This document shows, piece by piece, positions 1 through 8,774 of a stretch of 35,916 nucleotides of DNA (its first letter is position 1; the number at the start of each line of letters is the position of its first letter). This stretch comes from Bacillota bacterium (GTDB lineage: Bacteria; Bacillota; Dethiobacteria; DTU022). A program made the position numbers and the translations under genes. The notes under the pieces are model-generated. The model ran no database searches, was not told where the DNA came from, and saw only the letters and a list, made by a program, of their open reading frames with translations. The stretch covers positions 1 through 35,916 of the forward strand of contig JAAZPS010000148.1 of assembly GCA_012797095.1 (NCBI GenBank), written 5' to 3'.

Positions 1-22
1 AACTGCGGAAAAAAGATAATCC

Positions 23-70
23 AAAGCCCCCTGGGGAAGTTATTGCTCTAGTATCTCAGGGGGCTTTTTT
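23..70 (+). terminator. Rho-independent terminator of an upstream gene
   Basis: Inverted repeat aaagccccctg ... cagggggctttttt followed by a T run. Confidence 0.8.
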
Positions 71-249
71 GTCCAAACATCCCGTCAAACCAGAGACATT
101 TAACACCGTCTACCTCTTGACAGTAAGCATTAGTAGCTACAGTATACAAAAGCATCGAGGATCAGCTGAGTCAGGTTAGCGTTGAATTAAAAAGGCTGTC
201 CAGTAGTGAAAGGGTAGATCTGAATTACGGTTTTGACAGTAAAATCTCT

Positions 250-1347
250 TTGGACATTGGTTGGTCTTCCCTCAAGAGATCGGTTCTGAATTGTAGTGAG
301 ACCCTGTTTAGCCTGGCCAATGCGCTGGATGTTGTTTTAAAACAGATTGCCGATAATGATGAGAGTTTCCTGGACAGCGTCCTTTATATTCAGGGTAGCA
401 GATATGTAGGCATTTGCAATAATTGGGCAGAAATACTTTGTGATTGTTTTGAACAGGGAAAGAATGATTGCTGCTATCACGTGAAGCACAATGATAAAGG
501 AAGCAAAGTAGAATGGGAATTTATCGTGACCCCATTGCAGGTGTCTGAACTATTTTATGAAAAAGTGACTGAAAATGCTGACTCAATAATTCTGACATCT
601 GCCACGCTGGCCGAGAACAAAACCTACGATCGGATTAAAAAAAGCCTTGGTTTTGGTCATTTAGAAAATAGGGTGCAGTGCATCGGTCCGCTGAAACAGA
701 TATTCGACTATAAAAACAACTGCGTGTTGGCCGTGCCTACAGATTCACCGGGGTATCGAAAAGAAGATGAATTTACAACTTTTATGGCCGATGCTATATG
801 CAAGGTAGCACTGCTCCTGGGCGGCAAAACACTTGTTTTGTTTACCAGTCTAAGAAGAAGGGATGAAGTTTGCAAGAAAGTTGAAGCTGATTTGAGCAAA
901 GCTGGAATCAGGATACTATCCGGTTCTTCCCGGGGGATGGTGGAACAATTTAAGGAGGGGAGTGCTGTGCTTTTCGGTTCCCGTGGTTTTTCTGAAGGAA
1001 TTGATATAAAAGGGCCGGCCTTAAGCTGCGTGATTATAGATAAGCTTTCTTTCCCATATCAACACGAACCGGTCAGAAAGGCTCGGTACAATCTAGCGGA
1101 AAATGGTTTTAGGGATATATATTTATCGGAAGTGATTTTGACACTACGTCAGCAATTTGGAAGGCTGATTCGTCATGAAAGCGATAAGGGTTTTGTTGTG
1201 GTGATGGATCAGTTAAACGTGGGGAAAGGGTATTGTGCCAATATAATAGCGAACCTTCCGGAAGCTGAGTATATTCAAGATACTCTTGATGGATTGATTA
1301 AGCATATGCTGAACCAATATATTCTATGGGGGATGCTGGATTTTTGA
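250..1347 (+). pseudogene. DinG/Rad3-family helicase, C-terminal fragment
   Basis: Contains TSATLAE, GSRGFSEGIDIKGPALSCVIIDKLSFPYQHEP and QQFGRLIRHESDKGFVVVMD (late DinG motifs) but no Walker A or DEAH. The frame stays open upstream only to a stop at about 124-126; the start at 250 is TTG. Confidence 0.7.
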
Positions 1348-1691
1348 TTGGGGTTTGCCGACTGTAGTTGATTTTGAAATATGTCCGGGACGGCTGCTAT
1401 GCAATGTTGTGGTGATTTAGCAACTGTAGCGGTGCTCTCTGCATAAGCGAAACGGAACACCTGAGACGGAATGCGTACAACAAGCGGTTTTATTAAGCGG
1501 TTTTATTGCCACCTGTATCGTCTTTAAAAGCATACAGGTGTAATAACCTTACAGTTGCCGAAAAAAACGATTTGGGGGCGGGTAGGGGCTTCCATTAAAT
1601 GGGGTGTAGGCATATGTTTAGTCATGCCGTGATCTGGTCGATAATATCTCCGTTGGTGAAATCGGCAAACGAAAAAAAATGCAAAAAAGGC

Positions 1692-1727
1692 TTGACAGAT
1701 AAATTTGACTTATGTTACAATTGTAAC
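1692..1727 (+). promoter_or_regulatory. Sigma-A-like promoter with operator-like palindrome overlapping the -10
   Basis: TTGACA (1692-1697), 18-bp spacer, TACAAT (1716-1721); perfect palindrome GTTACAATTGTAAC (1714-1727). Confidence 0.5.
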
Positions 1728-2050
1728 GAAGCCTGGAAAAGGCTGAGTTGTATCATTTTATTTGCCCTCACTGCGGTCTCTCCGTGTGTCATCGCAGTGC
1801 CATCTGCACGGGGGATGGTCGGGGATTGCTTGGAGGAAATTATATTCCGAGCGGGTCTGTATAGACTTAGTAGTTAAATTGCACGGCACATGATGCTGTG
1901 ATGCTTAGCCCGGTTGCCTGCTTTCTGGCAGGTGAGGGGAGTGCGATTGCATCCCCGGCCTCGACCTTACTTAAAGAGCGAAAATACCCATCCATGCGAA
2001 TGGGGAAAGCTGGCGAGGCAAGCTCCTTGGCGAAGCTGTATGCTTTTTTA

Positions 2051-2070
2051 ATGTGTACGCGCGTACACAT
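2051..2070. repeat. 20-bp perfect palindrome ATGTGTACGCGCGTACACAT
   Basis: The sequence equals its own reverse complement; possible operator or dyad. Confidence 0.85.
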
Positions 2071-2138
2071 TCAGTATTTTACCTTGAATTGGTAGTGGAT
2101 GGAAACCAGGATTTCTTGGAAATTTTGACGTATGGCAG

Positions 2139-2170
2139 CAGGAAAGGGGACCAACTCCTTTCCTGTTTTT
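2139..2170 (+). terminator. Rho-independent terminator
   Basis: caggaaagg - ggaccaact - cctttcctg followed by TTTTT. Confidence 0.75.
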
Positions 2171-2290
2171 ATTTGGAGAAATTATAATCACGGCAAAATC
2201 TATTGGGGCCGTGAAGGTGTTTTTTGAAATCATTTGATCTTTTTTAATAACACAAGATATTTAGGTGAATTTCTTTGAAGTTGAAAATAC

Positions 2291-2325
2291 AGGTGGCCTT
2301 GTTTGAGAAACAGGCCGCCTTTTTG
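2291..2325 (+). terminator. Rho-independent terminator
   Basis: aggtggccttgttt gag aaacaggccgcct followed by a T run; near-perfect long stem. Confidence 0.7.
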
Positions 2326-2470
2326 CTGCAATTTATGGCCATTGTTTTCTTGGTGGTATGCCTTTGTCATTGCTACAGATTTTTAATCTTGGAGAAACGC
2401 TTTCGCGTTTTATGTAATTGTGTGCAATCTAATTTTTGCACCTTTCCATTTATTTATGCATTGCTATAAA

Positions 2471-2487
2471 ACGCCAGAGACTGGCGT
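2471..2487. repeat. Inverted repeat just upstream of the excisionase-like gene
   Basis: acgccag-aga-ctggcgt, perfect 7-bp arms. Confidence 0.6.
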
Positions 2488-2511
2488 CAAATATTATTGG
2501 AGGTTATCGAA

Positions 2512-2763
2512 ATGCAACTATTAAGGCCTAAAGAAGTGATGATCAAGTTGGCTGTCAGCAGGGGGAAAGTTTATCAGATGATTCGGGACGGCATAATTCC
2601 GTCGGTTAATATCGACGGATGTTTGAGAGTACCGGAAGAATCATTACATGAATTTATACGTGAACAGCTTGACCAGGCAGGTAAAACAGCTGCACCAGCA
2701 GAAAGAGTATATGTTCTTTTTGGCGGTAAGGCGGAAAGGAGCCGTGTTGAAAATGGCTCGTAA
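2512..2763 (+). CDS. Excisionase-like / HTH DNA-binding protein
   Basis: MQLLRPKEVMIKLAVSRGKVYQMIRDGIIPSVNIDGCLRVPEESLHEFI is a MerR/Xis-type HTH_17 pattern; SD ggagg at about 2499-2503; immediately upstream of and overlapping the integrase. Confidence 0.75.
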   Translation: MQLLRPKEVMIKLAVSRGKVYQMIRDGIIPSVNIDGCLRVPEESLHEFIREQLDQAGKTAAPAERVYVLFGGKAERSRVENGS

Positions 2764-4183
2764 ACCGCGCGATATCGCTATAGGGTACCTCGAACCCATT
2801 AAGAATAAAAATGGGAGGCAGGTGGTGCATCCGGAGAAAGGTTTAAAGTGGAGAATTAGAGTTGAGTTGCCGCGACGTGGCTCAAAAAGGGAACGGCAAA
2901 GGAGGTACCGTACCATTCATGGTTCGGAACGCCAAGCCATGATTCAGATGAACAAGCTAATTGCAGAAATCAACCACAATCTTTCTACAGACTTTATACC
3001 TAATAGAGTAGACGTGGACATTGTGAATATATCCTTTGGAAAAGCTCTGGAGGAGTGGTTGGAAGTAAGCCGTGATAATGGAGACTTAGCCAGATTAACG
3101 TGGGAGAAATATACAGGCATGGCTAAAAACCATATCATTCCCTGTCTTGGCCATATTGGTTTGCAAGAGATGTCGCATTTTCACATATCTCGTTATATAG
3201 AGATCAAGCTTGGCAGAGGTCAGAGACTTGATGGCGGTAGATTAGCACCGGCGACGGTTAATAGACATGTAGCCATAATAAGTGCTGTTCTGCAAAACGC
3301 AGTGGAAAACAAAAGGATTATTTCAGTTAATCCTGCTCGGATGGTTTCAAAAGCTAAGGAAAAAGAGAACAATAAAAGAGCGTACAATTGTTTAACTGCG
3401 GTAGAGCTTGATGATTTGTTAACGAAGTTACATGAGCTATACTCGTTACGAGGTGCAGACAAGTCAGTAAAGGTGAAGATGGGGAAAACGTTGAAAACTT
3501 TGGGCTTTTCGGATAGGGAGATAGCTTCGCCCAAAGCCTTGTATAAATTCAAGGTTGTGCAGCTTTATCCTATTGTTTACCTGGCAGCTATGACTGGAAT
3601 GCGTTTGAGCGAACTACTTGCACTAAAGTGGGACAACATAGATTTTCTTCAGAAAAGGATAATCAGGGTTTACCAAAGTTCACATTATGGGACTAAAGAG
3701 GATGGGGAGAAAAGTTCTCATCACATCAATTCAACCAAAGAAAAAAAGGTTAAACCCTATATCGATCTGTCATCTGAAGATGTGGCTTTCCTGAAACACT
3801 ATCGCCAGGAACAGTTGAAAAGAAGGCTGCGTTATCAAGGCAGTTATACTGACAACAATCTAGTGTTTGCCAAGAATGATGGAAGCCATCTTCGAAATGA
3901 TACCGTAAGTTCGGAGTTTTCAGCTTTTGCCCGTAGCGTTGGTATCCCAGTTACTTTCCATGGGTTACGGCATACCCATATCACCTTACTGCTGGGTTCG
4001 GGGATTCCGGACATGTATGTTTCACGCCGTGTTGGGCACCAGAGAATTTCGACGACTACTGATAATTATGCTCATGTAGATAGGACGACAGGACCTAATC
4101 TGGGGGCAGCTTTTCAAGCTGTTTTGGCCGGGGTTAGATCAAGGCAAATTCAAGCTATCTACCCTAAATCGAGAGACCAGTAG
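2753..4183 (+). CDS. Tyrosine-type site-specific recombinase/integrase
   Basis: Tyrosine recombinase motifs: AAMTGMRLSELLALKW (Arg), HGLRHTHITLLLGSGI (HxxR), VGHQRISTTTDNYAHV (catalytic Tyr). Start at MARKPRD overlaps the upstream ORF. Confidence 0.92.
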   Translation: MARKPRDIAIGYLEPIKNKNGRQVVHPEKGLKWRIRVELPRRGSKRERQRRYRTIHGSERQAMIQMNKLIAEINHNLSTDFIPNRVDVDIVNISFGKALEEWLEVSRDNGDLARLTWEKYTGMAKNHIIPCLGHIGLQEMSHFHISRYIEIKLGRGQRLDGGRLAPATVNRHVAIISAVLQNAVENKRIISVNPARMVSKAKEKENNKRAYNCLTAVELDDLLTKLHELYSLRGADKSVKVKMGKTLKTLGFSDREIASPKALYKFKVVQLYPIVYLAAMTGMRLSELLALKWDNIDFLQKRIIRVYQSSHYGTKEDGEKSSHHINSTKEKKVKPYIDLSSEDVAFLKHYRQEQLKRRLRYQGSYTDNNLVFAKNDGSHLRNDTVSSEFSAFARSVGIPVTFHGLRHTHITLLLGSGIPDMYVSRRVGHQRISTTTDNYAHVDRTTGPNLGAAFQAVLAGVRSRQIQAIYPKSRDQ

Positions 4184-4212
4184 ACTGAAATTTGGCGACT
4201 TTGGGATCGTAC

Positions 4213-4260
4213 GGTCTACTTTCGGGCTACTTTTGGTCTACAAAATGATTTTTGGTAGTT
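4213..4260 (+). repeat. Short direct repeats between integrase and tRNA (candidate integrase arm-type sites)
   Basis: GGTCTAC 4213, GGGCTAC 4224, GGTCTAC 4235 (11-bp spacing) and a weaker GGTAGTT 4254. Confidence 0.45.
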
Positions 4261-4345
4261 TTTAACGGCTAGATGTAATGGAATGTAAAATCCCGAAATG
4301 CCTGGCGGTACAAGGGTTTTCGGGGTGTCGACTTCACAATAATAA

Positions 4346-4421
4346 TGGCGCGCCTGGGAGGATTCGAACCCCCGGCCAGTAGATTAGAAGTCTACTGCTC
4401 TATCCCCTGAGCTACAGGCGC
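4346..4421 (-). tRNA. tRNA-Arg (anticodon TCT), CCA encoded
   Basis: Minus strand GCGCCTGTAGCTCAGGGGATAGAGCAGTAGACTTCTAATCTACTGGCCGGGGGTTCGAATCCTCCCAGGCGCGCCA folds as a cloverleaf: acceptor GCGCCTG/CAGGCGC, anticodon loop CTTCTAA, T-loop GGTTCGAATCC. Confidence 0.95.
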
Positions 4422-4586
4422 GCGCATCATTATCTTACCCCGAAAGGAGTCAAAAATCAATACTGGGGTAAAATGGGTTTGAGTAAAGTGCTTGCGGTAA
4501 CAGGGCGGTTGCGGGCAAGGTTGCGGTGTTACTGCAGGCATGTTTTCGAAGAGCAAAAGTCCGGAAGATACCGTAAAAATGAGAAA

Positions 4587-4622
4587 AAGATGCGTTCGGA
4601 CACGGACGTCCGAACGCATCTT
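4587..4622 (-). terminator. Rho-independent terminator for the lipase-like gene
   Basis: aagatgcgttcggac-acggac-gtccgaacgcatctt, 15-bp perfect stem; T tract on the minus strand. Confidence 0.8.
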
Positions 4623-4638
4623 GATCAGGTTCTTTCTG

Positions 4639-6159
4639 TTAATGTTGTGTTTCCACCTTTTCAAGCCATGCTCCCAGTTTCTCAAACATTCCACCTTTTG
4701 CGGGCATCTCCAGGCCCATGGCCAGATCGAAATGGCCGGAACCTTCTACGCCATACTGTTCATCATATTTTGTTTTGGTTTTTTTCTCCATGAGGAAATT
4801 CTTGGTTTCATCAAAGCTGACCAGGGAACCGGTACCGTTGGAGAAGACAATTGCCGGGACGGACATGCGAGCCATGTTATCATTATCGCTGTAGTAGTAA
4901 TAACCGTCCTTTGGCCTGGGTCCGGCGACGCCGGCAATCAGTTTGGGTGACAGGTAGTTCTCCTTGCCGTTCAGATAGTGCTCGCGAAGAGTGTAGTTCA
5001 AGCCCATATCCATGTAGTGGCCGAAACCGCGTATGGGGGCGCTGCCGACGGCGTAGCGGACCGTCCAGTCTTCCAGGCAGGGATCCATATTCTCCACCAC
5101 CCAGAAGTTGAGGTAGCCGAAGAAATTGTTGATTATTGAATTACCGCTGGAAGCCAGATTGACCAGGCCGAAGAGCCCTTCCACTATCCCGACCAGAGGC
5201 TTGCTCGGAAAGAGCTGGATCAGATTGTCGGAAACGCTGTCCAGCGGCAGAAACAGTCTGGAGCCAACCAGGGTCCAGAAAGGTGTGGTGTTCAGGAGAG
5301 TTACCGGCAGATCGGGTACTCCTGCCGGGTCGATCCCGATAAAGCCCTTGATCATATTGTTTCTTTCAACGGCCAGATCACTGCTGGCCTTGACATGGGG
5401 CATAAAGCCCAGAGCATAGCACAGCCGGTAGTACGCTTCTTTGGCCCGGTCTGTTTTGGCGCTGCCGCTGTCCATGTAGGCGCCCTGCAGGTAGTCGTAG
5501 CAGACCAGACCGCCGGTGCTGTGGCCGCCGATATACATATTTTTACCAGTTACCTGATGCACTTTGGCAATGGCCGCTGGGGTGTCCTGGGTGGCCCAGG
5601 TATCCAGGGTGGTGATGCCGTCGGGATTGGTCCCCTTGCTCTGGACCAGGCCGCGGCCTGTTCCCCGGTAATTGACGAACCAGGGGTCGTAACCCTCCAG
5701 CCAGAGATAGTGGGCCAGGCTGTAGTAGCGCATCTTATCTTCCTTGATATAGGGTTCGTAGTCTTTTTTATTTTTGGTCAAAGCCCAGGCCGGCGCGTCT
5801 TTGACCGGCGGAACGTAGACGTCGCGGTACGCGCGCTCCATCCCGGGGGGGGTGCAGGAGAGATACTGGTTCATATTCATGGTGATGCCGGTGAAAAGAA
5901 CAATGGGAGTGCCGTTGGTTCTGAATTCCGGTTTCCCCTTCGGATTGTACGGGGCATAACGGTACAGGAAGATGGTGCTGCCATCATCGGCTTTTGCTTC
6001 ATGGATACCGTCCTTATTCAGGGGAACGGTGGAAGTGAGCGGTGCAACTTTGACACTGGGTTTGAACAGTCTTCCCAGCAGGCTGGCTTCGGCAGATTGG
6101 TTCAGCGGCAGCAGAACAACCAACAGAACCACAATGGGGAGAAAAATTTTTTTAAGCAA
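4639..6159 (-). CDS. Secreted lipase-like alpha/beta hydrolase
   Basis: Signal-peptide-like N-terminus LLKKIFLPIVVLLVVLLPLNQSAEA; GHSTGG nucleophile elbow; TTG start at 6159 with SD aaggagg. Confidence 0.7.
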   Translation of the reverse strand: MLKKIFLPIVVLLVVLLPLNQSAEASLLGRLFKPSVKVAPLTSTVPLNKDGIHEAKADDGSTIFLYRYAPYNPKGKPEFRTNGTPIVLFTGITMNMNQYLSCTPPGMERAYRDVYVPPVKDAPAWALTKNKKDYEPYIKEDKMRYYSLAHYLWLEGYDPWFVNYRGTGRGLVQSKGTNPDGITTLDTWATQDTPAAIAKVHQVTGKNMYIGGHSTGGLVCYDYLQGAYMDSGSAKTDRAKEAYYRLCYALGFMPHVKASSDLAVERNNMIKGFIGIDPAGVPDLPVTLLNTTPFWTLVGSRLFLPLDSVSDNLIQLFPSKPLVGIVEGLFGLVNLASSGNSIINNFFGYLNFWVVENMDPCLEDWTVRYAVGSAPIRGFGHYMDMGLNYTLREHYLNGKENYLSPKLIAGVAGPRPKDGYYYYSDNDNMARMSVPAIVFSNGTGSLVSFDETKNFLMEKKTKTKYDEQYGVEGSGHFDLAMGLEMPAKGGMFEKLGAWLEKVETQH

Positions 6160-6455
6160 GCAGGCGACCTCCTTTATGGAAAGGTATTTTCCCAATAGTA
6201 ACAACATTCTGCAGCGGTGTCAAACGCATATTTCCTCTTGATTTTCATTGCGGGCGAAGCACCCTTGAACAATGTCGAGGTTTGTCCTGCAAATGCGCGC
6301 TACGGGCCAAGTTCCTTCCGGAAGGAGTAAGCCAAACAATCAAGAAATAGATAGTACCAGGGATGGCGGCAGAGCGGCAGGATCGGTGACCGGTCAAACC
6401 CGCCGGAGCGCTGCTTTTGAAAAATATCAAAAGATACCCGAGGAGGTTTACGATC

Positions 6456-7211
6456 ATGAAAGGCGCAATTTTGCCAGGGGCGGAGCCTTTTAACTTTCCG
6501 GGAGGTGACGTCGGCTGTCTGCTGATCCACGGTTTTACCGGAAATCCCTCGAGCATGCGGCCGATGGGTGAAGCCCTGTCCAGACAGAGCTTCACTGCAG
6601 TGGGGCCGCGGCTCAAGGGCCACGGGACAAGGGTGGAGGATATGCTTGATAACCGCTATCAGGAGTGGATCGCCTCGGCGGAGGCAGGATTGGCCGAGAT
6701 CGGCAAGCAGTGCCGCACGGTTTTCGTTGCCGGGCTCTCCATGGGAGCAACGCTGGCAATGCATCTGGCCTGCAAACATCCCGGCAAGGTGAAAGGGGTC
6801 GTGCCGATCTGCGGACCGGTCTTCATGAAAGATTTCAAGATGATCTTCTTACCGCTGCTGCGACTATTCGTAAAAACCGTACCCGGAATCGGCAGCGATA
6901 TCAAGGATCCCGCGGTTGCGGAGCTTTCCTACGATCGCGTGCCTCTGCGGGCTTTGGGTGAGTTGCTGCAGTTATGCCGCCTGGTGAAGGAGGAGCTGCC
7001 CCGGATCAGGCAGCCGGCGCTCATCTTTGCGGCGCGGGAGGATCATGTGGTCCATCCCTCCAACGCCCCCTATATTCTTGAGCAGATCGGTTCGTCCGAA
7101 AAGGAGCTGATCTGGTTGGAAAACTCCTACCATGTGGCCACGCTAGATTATGACAGAGAATTGATTTTCGAGAAGACGGCACAGTTCATGCAGCAGCATT
7201 CCCGGCCTTGA
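6456..7211 (+). CDS. Carboxylesterase / monoacylglycerol-lipase-like alpha/beta hydrolase
   Basis: LLIHGFTGNPSSMRPMGEAL and GLSMGATLA (GxSxG); DHVVHP and SYHVATLD acid/His regions; SD aggagg. Confidence 0.8.
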   Translation: MKGAILPGAEPFNFPGGDVGCLLIHGFTGNPSSMRPMGEALSRQSFTAVGPRLKGHGTRVEDMLDNRYQEWIASAEAGLAEIGKQCRTVFVAGLSMGATLAMHLACKHPGKVKGVVPICGPVFMKDFKMIFLPLLRLFVKTVPGIGSDIKDPAVAELSYDRVPLRALGELLQLCRLVKEELPRIRQPALIFAAREDHVVHPSNAPYILEQIGSSEKELIWLENSYHVATLDYDRELIFEKTAQFMQQHSRP

Positions 7212-7224
7212 GGAGGCGATCTTG

Positions 7225-8724
7225 ATGACAGCACGGATTCTTTCCATCGATCAGGGGACCACCGGGACCACGGCGATGCTCTGGGATGAGCAGGGGCTGC
7301 CGCTGGGGCGGGCGGCCCGGGAGCACCGCCAGTATTACCCGCAGCCGGGCTGGGTGGAGCATGATCCTGAAGAGATCTGGGCTGCTACCCTGGCCGTGGT
7401 CGAGGAAGTTTTGCAGGAGGCGGGGCTCGAACCTTCCGCGCTCACCGCGATCGGGATCACCAATCAGCGGGAGACGGTGGTCTTCTGGGACCGCTCTACC
7501 GGCAAACCGCTGACAAAGGCAATTGTCTGGCAGTGCCGCCGGACGGCACCGCTTTGCCGTGAGCTGAAAGCGGCCGGCCGGGAGGAACTTTTTCGGGAGA
7601 AGAGCGGTCTGGTGCTGGATCCTTACTTTTCCGGGACCAAGATCCGCTGGGCTTTGGAGCAGCTCCCCGCAGTACAGGAGGCGGCCCGCAGGGGAGAGCT
7701 GGCCTGCGGGACCATCGACAGCTACCTGCTTTACCGGCTCACCGGGGGCCGGGTTCACGCCACCGACTATTCCAATGCTTCGCGTACCCTGCTGTTCAAT
7801 ATTCATACGCTGCAATGGGACCGGCAGCTGCTGGAGATCCTGGAGGTCCCCGAAAAGATCCTGCCCCGGGTCATGCCGAGCAGTGCTGTTTTCGGCGAAA
7901 CCGATCCCGCCGCTTTTTTGGGGGTGCGGCTGCCGGTCAGCGGGATCGCCGGCGATCAGCAGGCCGCTCTTTTCGGCCAGGCCTGCTTCGAGCCGGGGAT
8001 GGTAAAAAACACCTACGGTACCGGTTCCTTTCTCCTGATGAATACCGGAGAAAGGGCGATCCGTTCGGAAGCGGGGCTGCTGACGACGATCGCCTGGGGG
8101 ATTGACGGTGCCGTCGATTACGCTCTGGAAGGGAGTATCTTTATCACCGGAGCGGCGATCCAGTGGCTGCGCGACGGCTTGCAGATAATCGGGCATGCTT
8201 CCGAAACCGGCCCGCTGGCGGCACAGGTTGAGGACAGCGGCGGCGTCTACCTGGTGCCGGCCTTCGTGGGCTTGGGCGCGCCCTACTGGGATCCCTATGC
8301 CCGCGGGCTGCTCATCGGGATCACCCGGGGCACGACCCGGGCTCATCTGGCCCGGGCTGCGGTCGAGGCGATGGCCTACCAGACCTGCGATGTGCTGGCG
8401 ATCATGAGCCGTGAGGCCGGGCTCTCCATCGGTGAGCTGCGGATCGACGGCGGGGCCGGGGTGATGGATCTGCTGCTGCAATTTCAGGCCGATCTGGCCG
8501 GTACAGTGGTGCGCCGCCCGGCCACCCTGGAGACGACCGCTCTGGGGGCGGCCTATCTGGCCGGCCTGGCGGTGGGGGTTTGGCCTCACCGGGCGGTGCT
8601 GGCGGAGAGGTGGCGCGAGGAGGGCTCTTTCCGGCCGCAGATGGCCGCGGCGAAGCGCGATGCCCTTTACCACAACTGGCACCGGGCGGTGGAGAGGTCG
8701 CGCGGCTGGATCGAGGAGGGTTAG
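7225..8724 (+). CDS. glpK: Glycerol kinase
   Basis: ILSIDQGTTGTTAMLWDEQG, PGWVEHDPEEIW, GITNQRETVVFWDRSTGKP, YGTGSFLLMNTG; SD aggagg. Confidence 0.93.
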   Translation: MTARILSIDQGTTGTTAMLWDEQGLPLGRAAREHRQYYPQPGWVEHDPEEIWAATLAVVEEVLQEAGLEPSALTAIGITNQRETVVFWDRSTGKPLTKAIVWQCRRTAPLCRELKAAGREELFREKSGLVLDPYFSGTKIRWALEQLPAVQEAARRGELACGTIDSYLLYRLTGGRVHATDYSNASRTLLFNIHTLQWDRQLLEILEVPEKILPRVMPSSAVFGETDPAAFLGVRLPVSGIAGDQQAALFGQACFEPGMVKNTYGTGSFLLMNTGERAIRSEAGLLTTIAWGIDGAVDYALEGSIFITGAAIQWLRDGLQIIGHASETGPLAAQVEDSGGVYLVPAFVGLGAPYWDPYARGLLIGITRGTTRAHLARAAVEAMAYQTCDVLAIMSREAGLSIGELRIDGGAGVMDLLLQFQADLAGTVVRRPATLETTALGAAYLAGLAVGVWPHRAVLAERWREEGSFRPQMAAAKRDALYHNWHRAVERSRGWIEEG

Positions 8725-8774
8725 GACTTTAGCGTTGGGATCGTTGCAGTGACTATTTGGCAGGAGGTTGGAAG

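Noticed and set aside
1599-2095. Short plus-strand ORFs (92 and 65 aa) in the orphan transcript region
   Set aside because: One runs through the promoter and operator and both lack convincing ribosome-binding sites or recognisable motifs; RNA interpretation preferred but not proven
5395-6198. 267-aa plus-strand ORF antisense to the lipase-like gene
   Set aside because: The minus-strand frame has a signal peptide, GxSxG and a terminator; this ORF has none
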